Positions 1-4,969 of a stretch of 6,886 bases of DNA are shown piece by piece (position 1 is the stretch's first letter; every line of letters begins with the position of its first letter). The DNA is taken from NCBI GenBank assembly GCA_003070825.1, contig QBLP01000092.1, forward strand, positions 1 to 6,886, in the 5' to 3' direction. A program made the position numbers and the translations under genes. The DNA comes from Halanaerobium sp. GTDB taxonomy: Bacteria; Bacillota; Halanaerobiia; Halanaerobiales; Halanaerobiaceae. Below the pieces are notes generated by a model. That model made no database searches. It worked only from the letters and a program-made list of their open reading frames with translations, and was not told the DNA's origin.

Positions 1-42
1 TTCTTCCTGTCTCGTGGGCTCGGAGATGTGTATAAGAGACAG
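1..42 (+). other. Untrimmed Illumina Nextera adapter (artefact, not genomic)
   Basis: Bases 9-23 read GTCTCGTGGGCTCGG and bases 24-42 read AGATGTGTATAAGAGACAG. Together they are the Nextera read-2 transposase adapter, the second part being the 19-base Tn5 mosaic end. The eight bases before it (1-8) occupy the place of the i7 index in the library adapter. Genomic sequence therefore starts at about base 43. The mosaic end here is a library-preparation product, not a transposon in the organism. Confidence 0.97.
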
Positions 43-44
43 TA

Positions 45-275
45 ATTAATCAGTGGAAAGAAACTTTAAATCTGACTGGAAAAAAAGTTGATCTTAGACA
101 TAATGGTAAAAAAGAAACTGTTTTAATTAAAGCAATAATGGATAATGGTGACCTTTTAGTTGAGTTTCCTGATGGACGACAGAAGAAACTTCAGTCATCT
201 AATACCTCCTTAAATTATCAGAGCCTTGATAAATATAATGACTGTTCCTGGGAAGGTGAAAAAAATGAATTTTAA
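45..275 (+). CDS. birA: Biotin-[acetyl-CoA-carboxylase] ligase, C-terminal fragment (5' end missing)
   Basis: An open frame enters from the adapter junction and gives 76 residues to a TAA at 273-275; continued upstream it hits a stop inside the adapter (33-35), so it has no start here. The sequence has the pattern of the small SH3-like C-terminal domain of biotin-protein ligases: a Trp near the start (WKETLNLTGKKV), a strand with a charged turn, DNGDLLVEFPDG (residues 33-44), then a polar stretch ending in TSL (54-56), where family members usually have GEVSL. BirA makes biotinyl-5'-AMP and transfers biotin to the lysine of carboxylase carrier domains in the cytoplasm; the catalytic domain lies outside the window. 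About 20 residues follow TSL, a longer tail than I expect for the family. Its last 11 bases overlap the next gene. The assignment rests on a weakly conserved domain plus frequent birA-coaX proximity in Firmicutes. Confidence 0.72.
   Translation: MNQWKETLNLTGKKVDLRHNGKKETVLIKAIMDNGDLLVEFPDGRQKKLQSSNTSLNYQSLDKYNDCSWEGEKNEF
250..258 (+). promoter_or_regulatory. Ribosome binding site choosing the start of the BMP-family gene
   Basis: GGGAAGGTG ends six bases before the ATG at 265 and is a good Shine-Dalgarno match. The upstream in-frame TTG at 226 and ATG at 238 have no comparable site, and starting there would put 9-13 polar residues in front of the signal peptide. The site lies inside the birA coding end, which suggests translational coupling. 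Confidence 0.75.
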
Positions 276-1227
276 AATAATATCAATCTTAATACTTTTT
301 CTTTTATTAATATCATTTGCTGTCTCTGCCCAATACCTGGAAGTTGCTTTAGTTAGTGATGTCGGTGGCTTTAAAGACAGCAGCTATAATCAGCAGTTGA
401 GAAATTCTTTGAATAAAGTGGCTGAAAATTTAAATTTAAAAACAGCTTATAGAGAATCAGATCTAATGACAGAATACCAGGATAATCTTAATTATTTTGC
501 GGAAAATAATTTCGACTTAATCTGGGGAGTCGGTTCTACAATGGAACAGGCTGTCAAAGAAGCTGCTCAGATGTATCCAGAAACTAATTTTGTACTCTTT
601 GATGGAATAGTAGGAGAAGAGAATGTTATGTCTCTTACCTTTAAGAGAAAAGAGGAGGCTTTTCTAGCTGGAGTTGTTGCTGCTCTGGCAAGTGAGAATG
701 CTAAGGTTTCATTTATTGGCGGACAAAAAACAGAAAAAATTGGTCACTATCAGCTTGGATTTGAGACAGGTGTTAAATCTGTAAATTCTGAAATAGAAAT
801 TATTAGCCGTTATGTAGGTAGTTTTAATGATTTTTCTGCTGCTAAAGAAATTAGTGCGGAATTAGCGGCAGAAAATGTTGATTTAATTTTTTATGCAGCA
901 GGTCCTTCTTCTCGGGGGATAATAGAGACAGCTTTAGAAAAGAATATTAAATTAATCTCATTGGATGCTGCAGATATAGATCTTGCTCCAAATAATATGG
1001 TAACAGCAGTTTTAAAAAATACTGATCATCTGGTCAAAATGTTAATTGAAAATTATAGTAATGATAATTACGTTAACGAAATTAAAGAATTTGGTCTGGC
1101 TGATAATGCTTTTGTTTTAGAACAGGATCAGCTATCTGATATGTTGAGCAGTGAGAAAAGGACCAAAATCGAAGAGTATAAACAGCAGTTTCTGGCAGGT
1201 GAAATTGAAATACCGTCTGCACCCTAG
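265..1227 (+). CDS. BMP/PnrA-family exported substrate-binding protein
   Basis: The 320-residue product begins with a typical Sec signal peptide: Lys at 4, a hydrophobic core from about 5 to 20, and a VSA-Q cleavage site after Ala22. The rest follows the basic membrane protein (BMP, PnrA-like) fold of nucleoside-type binding proteins: the N-terminal DVGGFKDSSYNQ (32-43, family form GGxDDxSFNQ), YPETNFVLFDG (104-114), FLAGVVAALAS (133-143), FIGG (150-153) with GFETG (165-169), AAGPSSRG (211-218), an Asp in SLDAAD (232-237), APNN with the following KNTD (251-254), and the closing GEIEIP. Known family members bind purine nucleosides or related ligands outside the membrane and feed an ABC transporter. 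There is no lipobox cysteine, unusual since most Gram-positive BMP proteins are lipoproteins, and no permease or ATPase gene is adjacent, so transport is only inferred. The divergent B. subtilis Med protein shares this fold, so a regulatory role is possible. It overlaps birA by 11 bases. Family confident; ligand unknown. Confidence 0.88.
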   Translation: MNFKIISILILFLLLISFAVSAQYLEVALVSDVGGFKDSSYNQQLRNSLNKVAENLNLKTAYRESDLMTEYQDNLNYFAENNFDLIWGVGSTMEQAVKEAAQMYPETNFVLFDGIVGEENVMSLTFKRKEEAFLAGVVAALASENAKVSFIGGQKTEKIGHYQLGFETGVKSVNSEIEIISRYVGSFNDFSAAKEISAELAAENVDLIFYAAGPSSRGIIETALEKNIKLISLDAADIDLAPNNMVTAVLKNTDHLVKMLIENYSNDNYVNEIKEFGLADNAFVLEQDQLSDMLSSEKRTKIEEYKQQFLAGEIEIPSAP

Positions 1228-1249
1228 CTGAACAGTTGAAATTATAATT

Positions 1250-1278
1250 TTGACTAATAGTCAGAAAAACATTTAAAT
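1250..1278 (+). promoter_or_regulatory. Candidate sigma-A promoter for the flavoprotein gene
   Basis: TTGACT (1250-1255) and TTAAAT (1273-1278) are separated by 17 bases, with 5/6 and 4/6 matches to the consensus, about 60 bases before the TTG start at 1341. The -35 element lies largely within the dyad TGACTA-A-TAGTCA (1251-1263). A TATGAT at 1290-1295 is an alternative -10 but has no good -35. In such AT-rich DNA chance matches are common. Confidence 0.4.
1251..1263. repeat. 13-bp dyad over the candidate -35 element
   Basis: TGACTA-A-TAGTCA is a perfect inverted repeat with one central base. As RNA it could fold into only a short stem and it has no following T-tract, so it is not a convincing terminator for the upstream gene. 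Its position over the candidate -35 box fits an operator better, but no known regulator motif is recognised. Confidence 0.35.
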
Positions 1279-1340
1279 CTGATTGATTCTATGATAAGAT
1301 TAAGTAGAATAAAGTTTAAAATATTTTTAGGAGTGATAAA

Positions 1341-2282
1341 TTGAGATTACCTGAATTAAAGATTGCTGATTTGAAAGCAAAACTTCCTATTATCCAGGGA
1401 GGAATGGCAATTAGAGTTTCAATGGCTGAACTGGCAGCTGCTGTTGCCAATGAAGGTGGTATTGGAGTAATTGGTGCTTCAGTTATGACACCTGAAGAAT
1501 TAAAATCAGAAATCAAAAAAGCAAGAAAATTAAGTGATGGTATAATTGGTGTAAATATAATGTTTGCGGCTACAGGTTTCAGTGAACTGTTAAAGGCCTC
1601 AGTTGAAGCAGGTATAGATTGTATTATTTCAGGAGCCGGATTTTCGCGAGATATGTTTGGGGTTGGCAAAGAATATAACACCCCGGTGATTCCTATTGTT
1701 TCTTCTCTGAAACTGGCACGAATCTCCCAAAAGTTAGGAGCTTCTGCTGTAGTAGTTGAGGGAGGAAATGCTGGAGGACATCTTGGGAGTGATGAAAATA
1801 GTTTTGATTTGATTAAAAAAGTAGCTGGAAAAGTTGATATACCTGTAATTGGCGCTGGCGAAGCAGTGACTCCTGCAGATATTGAATCCATGTTTAAACT
1901 TGGTGTTGATGGGGTCCAAATGGGAACAAGATTTCTGGCAAGCAAGGAAGCTTCAGTCTCAGAAAAATTTAAGGAGTTATGTGTTAAAGCTTCTAATGAT
2001 GATGTAGTGAAGATTATGAGTTCGGTTGGTTACAAAGCCAATGCTATTAAAACAAGATTTTCTGAACTTATTCAAGCCGGAGAAGCTCCCCCACCAGCAA
2101 ACTGTACAGATTGTTTAAAGAGCTGTACTAAAAAGTTCTGTATCAAAGACGCTCTGATTAATGCCAGAAAAGGAGATCTTGATAATGGTGTATTCTTTAC
2201 CGGAGCGGGCATAGGACGGGTTAAGGAGATTTTGTCGACCAAAGAAATTTTCCAGGAAATAAAAAATTACTTTAAAGATTAA
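1341..2282 (+). CDS. FMN-dependent NMO/FabK-type oxidoreductase with a Cys cluster
   Basis: The 313-residue protein starts at TTG; AGGAG at 1329-1333 sits seven bases upstream, and the first residues run straight into the family N-terminus. It is a TIM-barrel flavoprotein of the nitronate monooxygenase / 2-nitropropane dioxygenase / FabK group: PIIQGGMA (16-23), the repeated glycines at 39-45 (GGIGVIG), VEGGNAGGHLG (139-149) with the family's conserved His147, GAGEA (171-175) and VQMGTRFLASKEA (192-204), the segments that hold FMN in relatives. The product could oxidise nitronates, reduce enoyl-ACP, or do neither; no fab genes are adjacent, so FabK is not favoured. Odd feature: after the barrel, Cys255, 258, 262 and 267 (C-x2-C-x3-C-x4-C) follow a short PPP stretch. 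This spacing could bind a metal or an iron-sulfur cluster, or form redox thiols. It appears to be a single-gene unit, with a hairpin terminator behind it. Family confident, substrate not. Confidence 0.88.
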   Translation: MRLPELKIADLKAKLPIIQGGMAIRVSMAELAAAVANEGGIGVIGASVMTPEELKSEIKKARKLSDGIIGVNIMFAATGFSELLKASVEAGIDCIISGAGFSRDMFGVGKEYNTPVIPIVSSLKLARISQKLGASAVVVEGGNAGGHLGSDENSFDLIKKVAGKVDIPVIGAGEAVTPADIESMFKLGVDGVQMGTRFLASKEASVSEKFKELCVKASNDDVVKIMSSVGYKANAIKTRFSELIQAGEAPPPANCTDCLKSCTKKFCIKDALINARKGDLDNGVFFTGAGIGRVKEILSTKEIFQEIKNYFKD

Positions 2283-2290
2283 GTAATAAT

Positions 2291-2318
2291 TTGACATTTA
2301 GCTGCAGTTTGGTTTAAT
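2291..2318 (+). promoter_or_regulatory. Candidate sigma-A promoter for coaX-dusB
   Basis: A perfect TTGACA (2291-2296) is followed after 16 bases by TTTAAT (2313-2318), or after 18 bases by TAATAT (2315-2320). The start point would fall near 2325, inside the downstream arm of the hairpin, leaving a leader of about 95 bases before coaX. A TAAAAT at 2371-2376 is another possible -10 but lacks a good -35. Confidence 0.5.
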
Positions 2319-2335
2319 ATAAAGCTGCAGCTTTT
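2300..2335 (+). terminator. Rho-independent terminator after the flavoprotein gene
   Basis: AGCTGCAGTTT (2300-2310) pairs with AAGCTGCAGCT (2322-2332), giving an 11-bp stem with one G-U pair and an 11-base loop, followed by a short T run (2332-2335). The stem is strong for this AT-rich DNA but the T-tract is short, so termination may be partial. The same bases overlap a candidate promoter for coaX. Confidence 0.55.
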
Positions 2336-2420
2336 AAATATTCAACTGCTTTTTTAGATAAGCCTTTATTTAAAATTAGAAAAAAGATGGACTAAATAAA
2401 ATTAATAAGGGGCAGAAAAA

Positions 2421-3194
2421 ATGATTTTAACAATGGATATTGGTAATACTAACACAGTTTTGGGTTTATATCAGGGTGACGAGTTAAAAACTCACTGGCG
2501 AATTTCTACTGATAGAAATAAAACTCCAGATGAGTATGGGATGCTTTTTAAAAATTTATTTGAGTCAGCAGATATCAATAATGATGCTGTAAACTCAATC
2601 ATTATTTCAAGTGTTGTACCTCCGATTTTAAGAATTTTAAAGAAAACAGCCTATCGTTATTTTAATGTAAATCCATTAGTTGTTGGGCCAGGAGTAAAAA
2701 CAGGAATGAATATTAAAACTGATAATCCCAAAGAAGTTGGTGCCGACCGAATAGTTAATGCCGTAGCAGCAGGTCACCTATACGAGGGACCACTAATAAT
2801 TGTTGATTTTGGAACTGCTACAACTTTTTGTGCAGTTTCAAAAAAAGGAGAATATCTTGGGGGATCTATTGCGCCCGGGATAGGAATTTCGGCAGAAGCT
2901 CTCTTCAGCCAATCGGCTAAGCTGCCAAGAATTGAGCTGATTGAACCAGGAAAAGCGATCGGTAAAAATACAATTGATGGTATGAAATCTGGAATAGTTT
3001 ATGGTTTTGTTGGTCAGGTTGAATACCTGGTTAAGAAATTCAAAAAAGAGCTTTCGGAAGATGCTGTTGTGATAGCTACCGGTGGGCTGGTAAGTCTGAT
3101 AGCTGCTGAAACTGATTCGATTGATCATGTAGAACCTTTTTTAACTTTAAAGGGATTAAAATATATAGCTGATATAAATGGAATGGGATCTTAG
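2421..3194 (+). CDS. coaX: Type III pantothenate kinase
   Basis: CoaX phosphorylates pantothenate at the expense of ATP, the first step of coenzyme A synthesis, in the cytoplasm; type III enzymes are not inhibited by CoA and typically need a monovalent cation. The 257-residue length is typical. Family motifs are all present: the N-terminal phosphate loop MDIGNTNT (5-12) with Asp6, SSVVPP (63-68), the pantothenate-side GADRI (107-111) with Asp109, the second ASKHA phosphate motif DFGTATT (129-135) with the probable catalytic Asp129, GGSIAPG (147-153), GKNT with MKSG (181-191), ATGG (219-222), and the closing VEPFLTLKGL (237-246). AAGGGG (2407-2412) lies eight bases before the ATG. The stop is one base before the preferred dusB start, so the two are surely co-transcribed. 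All key residues I can check are intact. Confidence 0.97.
   Translation: MILTMDIGNTNTVLGLYQGDELKTHWRISTDRNKTPDEYGMLFKNLFESADINNDAVNSIIISSVVPPILRILKKTAYRYFNVNPLVVGPGVKTGMNIKTDNPKEVGADRIVNAVAAGHLYEGPLIIVDFGTATTFCAVSKKGEYLGGSIAPGIGISAEALFSQSAKLPRIELIEPGKAIGKNTIDGMKSGIVYGFVGQVEYLVKKFKKELSEDAVVIATGGLVSLIAAETDSIDHVEPFLTLKGLKYIADINGMGS
3185..3188 (+). promoter_or_regulatory. Short ribosome binding site deciding the dusB start
   Basis: GGGA lies seven bases before the ATG at 3196. The earlier in-frame ATG at 3178 would overlap coaX by 17 bases and has only AT-rich sequence in front of it. Starting at 3196 also gives the usual family N-terminus MKIQDLKVEPAVFLAPMAG. Confidence 0.55.
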
Positions 3195-3195
3195 A

Positions 3196-4170
3196 ATGAA
3201 GATACAGGATTTAAAAGTTGAACCTGCAGTTTTTTTAGCTCCTATGGCAGGTGTAAGTGATTACCCTTATCGACAGTTAATTAGAGAAATGGGAGTTGAA
3301 CTTCTCTATACAGAAATGGTTAGTGCTAAAGGTTATGAATATGGAAATAAAAGGACTGCAGAATTAATTGAATTTGATAAAGCAGAAAATGGAAAAATAG
3401 CTGTTCAGATTTTTGGGGAAGAGCCGGATTTTATGGCCCGAGCTGCTGCAGGTATTTCTGAAGAATATAATGTGGACATTATCGACATTAATATGGGTTG
3501 TCCTGCCAGAAAAATTGTAAAAAATGGTGCCGGGTCAGCGCTGATGAAAGATTTAGAGCTTGCCTATAAAATAATAAAAGCAGCTGTTGAAGCAGCCGGT
3601 GTTCCAGTGACTGTCAAAATGCGCAGCGGCTGGGATGAAGAAAATATTAATGCAGTTGAACTTGCAAAACTTGCAGAAGAAGCTGGTGCAGCAGCAGTTG
3701 CAGTACATGGTAGAACCCGAAGTCAGTTCTATAAAGGTGAGGCCGACTGGCAAATAATAAAGAAGGTTGTTCAGGCGGTAGAGCTTCCTGTAATTGCAAA
3801 TGGCGATATTTTTTCTGCTGAAGATGCGGGAGCTGTTTTTGAGCAGACCAACTGTGCCGGTATAATGATTGGACGTGCAGCTCAGGGCTATCCCTGGATA
3901 TTTAAAGAAATTATTGAATACTTAAAAACAGGTAAGTTGCTTGAAAAGCCTTCTTATTCAAAAAAATTTGATATGGCCATCAGGCACTTAAAACTTGCAG
4001 TTGACTATTATGGGGAAAGACATGGAGTTCCAATTATGCGCAAACACATCTCCTGGTATTTAAAAGGACTTCCAAATGCCAGTGATATTAAAAATAAAGT
4101 TAACCAGCTTTCTGATCTGGAAGCTCTGATAAGACTATTAAGGGGCTATCAGAAGACTATAAGTTCTTAG
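3196..4170 (+). CDS. dusB: tRNA-dihydrouridine synthase, DusB type
   Basis: This FMN enzyme reduces specific uridines in the tRNA D-loop region to dihydrouridine using NAD(P)H. The 324-residue product shows the barrel motifs in order: FLAPMAGVSD (13-22, FMN), QIFG (71-74), DINMGCPARKIVKNGAGSAL (97-116) with the catalytic Cys102 that protonates the uridine, VKMRSGWDE (140-148) with FMN-contacting Lys141, VHGRTRSQFYKGEADW (170-185) with His171, ANGDIFS (201-207) and IGRAAQGYPWIF (225-236). The C-terminal helical tRNA-binding part carries MRKHISWYLKGLP (281-293), typical of the DusB/NifR3 branch. It follows coaX after one base. I see no terminator behind it, so readthrough into greA-lysS is possible, in keeping with the common dusB-greA-lysS order in Firmicutes. 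An alternative start at 3178 would add six residues. Confidence 0.95.
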   Translation: MKIQDLKVEPAVFLAPMAGVSDYPYRQLIREMGVELLYTEMVSAKGYEYGNKRTAELIEFDKAENGKIAVQIFGEEPDFMARAAAGISEEYNVDIIDINMGCPARKIVKNGAGSALMKDLELAYKIIKAAVEAAGVPVTVKMRSGWDEENINAVELAKLAEEAGAAAVAVHGRTRSQFYKGEADWQIIKKVVQAVELPVIANGDIFSAEDAGAVFEQTNCAGIMIGRAAQGYPWIFKEIIEYLKTGKLLEKPSYSKKFDMAIRHLKLAVDYYGERHGVPIMRKHISWYLKGLPNASDIKNKVNQLSDLEALIRLLRGYQKTISS

Positions 4171-4198
4171 ATTAATTTAAGTGATTATCTAAACTTGC

Positions 4199-4227
4199 TT
4201 GACAATAAAAGTAAAGTTATTTATAAT
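4199..4227 (+). promoter_or_regulatory. Consensus sigma-A promoter for greA-lysS
   Basis: TTGACA (4199-4204) and TATAAT (4222-4227) are both perfect and are separated by the optimal 17 bases. Transcription should begin near 4233-4235, giving a leader of about 150 bases before greA. This is the strongest promoter in the window, consistent with a highly expressed housekeeping unit or with a leader RNA made in excess. Confidence 0.85.
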
Positions 4228-4252
4228 AATTAATAATTGTAGACTTATAGTA

Positions 4253-4276
4253 GTGTCAGGTATTATTACCTGGCAC
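4253..4276 (+). repeat. Strong hairpin in the greA leader
   Basis: GTGTCAGGTA (4253-4262) pairs with TACCTGGCAC (4267-4276): ten pairs, one of them U-G, closed by a UUAU tetraloop. It begins about 20 bases after the predicted transcription start. No T-tract follows directly, so it is not a classical terminator by itself. It may stabilise the 5' end, form part of an attenuator, or be a REP-like palindrome of mobile origin. Confidence 0.7.
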
Positions 4277-4354
4277 ACTTTCTTGTTGGGCTGTGTTGCT
4301 GGCCCATTTGGTACTTTTATATATATTAGACAATTTCGACAATTTAAAACTTAA
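4253..4354 (+). CDS. Possible 33-residue small hydrophobic protein in the greA leader (doubtful)
   Basis: A GTG at 4253 opens a frame of 33 codons ending in TAA at 4352-4354. The predicted peptide is hydrophobic in the middle (WHTFLLGCVAGPFGTFIYI) with a basic tail (RQFRQFK), like a single-span small membrane protein in composition. Against it: no Shine-Dalgarno is visible, the start lies in the base of a strong hairpin, and the length is within chance expectation. It does not match a family I know. Confidence 0.15.
   Translation: MSGIITWHTFLLGCVAGPFGTFIYIRQFRQFKT
4287..4317 (+). promoter_or_regulatory. Second hairpin of the greA leader, possible weak terminator
   Basis: TGGGC (4287-4291) pairs with GCCCA (4302-4306), with an extra U-G pair on the loop side and an eight-base loop. 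TTTGGTACTTTT follows, an interrupted T-rich run ending near 4317. If it terminates at all, it would release a short RNA of about 80 bases from the strong upstream promoter. No recognised riboswitch or T-box core is visible. Confidence 0.35.
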
Positions 4355-4385
4355 AATATTATTTAGAAAGTAGAGGTAGATAGTT

Positions 4386-4868
4386 ATGGCAGAACAGGTA
4401 ATGCTGACTGAAGAAGGCTTTGAAAAATTAGAAAACGAATTAGAATATTTAGAAACAGAGAAAAGACGTGAGGTTGCAAAAAGAATTAAGGTAGCCAGAG
4501 AATTTGGAGATATCAGTGAGAACTCCGAATATGATGATGCTAAAAATGAACAGGCATTTGTGGAAGGTAGAATTCAGGAAATAAAAAATATGCTCAACAA
4601 TGCTCATGTTGTCAAAGATGAAGAAGTAACTGACAAACAGGTTAATCTTGGAACTACCGTTATGCTGCATGACCTTGATAGTGATGAAAAAATCAGCTAT
4701 ACTTTAGTTGGCTCAGCAGAAGCAGACCCATTAAATTATAAGATTTCAAATGAATCACCTATCGGCAAAGCAATTTTAGGACATGCTATAGGGGATGAAG
4801 TGACTGTTGAAACTCCTGCGGGAGAAGTTGACTATGAGATTATTTCAATCAAAAAGGTTAGACATTAA
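4386..4868 (+). CDS. greA: Transcription elongation factor GreA
   Basis: GreA enters the secondary channel of backtracked RNA polymerase and stimulates cleavage of the extruded RNA 3' end, letting elongation resume. The 160-residue length is standard. The N-terminal antiparallel coiled coil spans about residues 10-75; its tip, GDISENSEYDDAK (41-53), carries Asp42 and Glu45, matching the acidic pair (Asp41 and Glu44 in E. coli) that places the catalytic magnesium. The C-terminal FKBP-like domain includes VNLGTTV (86-92), LVGSAEAD (107-114), SNESPIGKAILGH (121-133) and GDEVTVETPAG (136-146). AGAGGT (4372-4377) lies eight bases before the ATG. A consensus promoter and two leader hairpins precede it and lysS follows 101 bases later, so some control may act on the leader. 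No abnormal residues seen. Confidence 0.97.
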   Translation: MAEQVMLTEEGFEKLENELEYLETEKRREVAKRIKVAREFGDISENSEYDDAKNEQAFVEGRIQEIKNMLNNAHVVKDEEVTDKQVNLGTTVMLHDLDSDEKISYTLVGSAEADPLNYKISNESPIGKAILGHAIGDEVTVETPAGEVDYEIISIKKVRH

Positions 4869-4912
4869 ATAAAATTATCAAAATAATTTATAATTCACAA
4901 AATTACTGTTGT

Positions 4913-4942
4913 TTGTAAGAAATAGGGGTAGAACTCTATTAT
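4913..4942 (+). promoter_or_regulatory. Weak candidate promoter in the greA-lysS gap
   Basis: TTGTAA (4913-4918) and TATTAT (4937-4942) are 18 bases apart, with 4/6 and 5/6 consensus matches. A perfect TATAAT overlaps at 4940-4945 but has no suitably spaced -35. No terminator is visible after greA, so lysS is probably read from the greA promoter with an optional extra start here. Confidence 0.3.
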
Positions 4943-4950
4943 AATTAAAT

Positions 4951-4956
4951 AAGGAG
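4951..4956 (+). promoter_or_regulatory. Ribosome binding site of lysS with long spacing
   Basis: AAGGAG is a good Shine-Dalgarno but ends 13 bases before the ATG at 4970, longer than the 6-8 bases at the other genes here. No closer start codon in frame exists, and the protein N-terminus fits the family, so the start is kept; initiation may be less efficient. Confidence 0.5.
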
Positions 4957-4969
4957 TTGGATATTTATA

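Noticed and set aside
24..42. Tn5 mosaic end as sign of a resident transposon
   Set aside because: It is joined to the rest of the Nextera adapter at the extreme end of the sequence, with no transposase or target duplication.
226..264. Longer start of the BMP gene at TTG 226 or ATG 238
   Set aside because: No ribosome site for either, and the added residues would spoil a clean signal peptide that starts at the ATG at 265.
1316..1945. 209-codon open frame on the minus strand
   Set aside because: It lies antisense to a clearly conserved flavoprotein gene, is rich in Ser, Pro, Ile and Ala as expected from a mirrored frame, and has no ribosome site or recognisable domain.
2838..3128. 96-codon minus-strand frame inside coaX
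   Set aside because: Shadow of a conserved gene; composition (Ser, Phe, Asn rich) and lack of any motif argue against coding.
3178..3195. ATG at 3178 as the dusB start
   Set aside because: No ribosome site upstream, and family proteins start at the MKI position, which corresponds to 3196.
4329..4345. Tandem GACAATTT repeat (4329-4336 and 4338-4345)
   Set aside because: Only two short AT-rich copies; compatible with chance. The TCGACA at 4336 has only a 15-base spacing to TATTAT, too short for a convincing promoter.
4228..4385. T-box or riboswitch in the greA leader
   Set aside because: No T-box consensus (AGGGUGGNACCGCG-like) or known riboswitch core is visible; only two simple hairpins.
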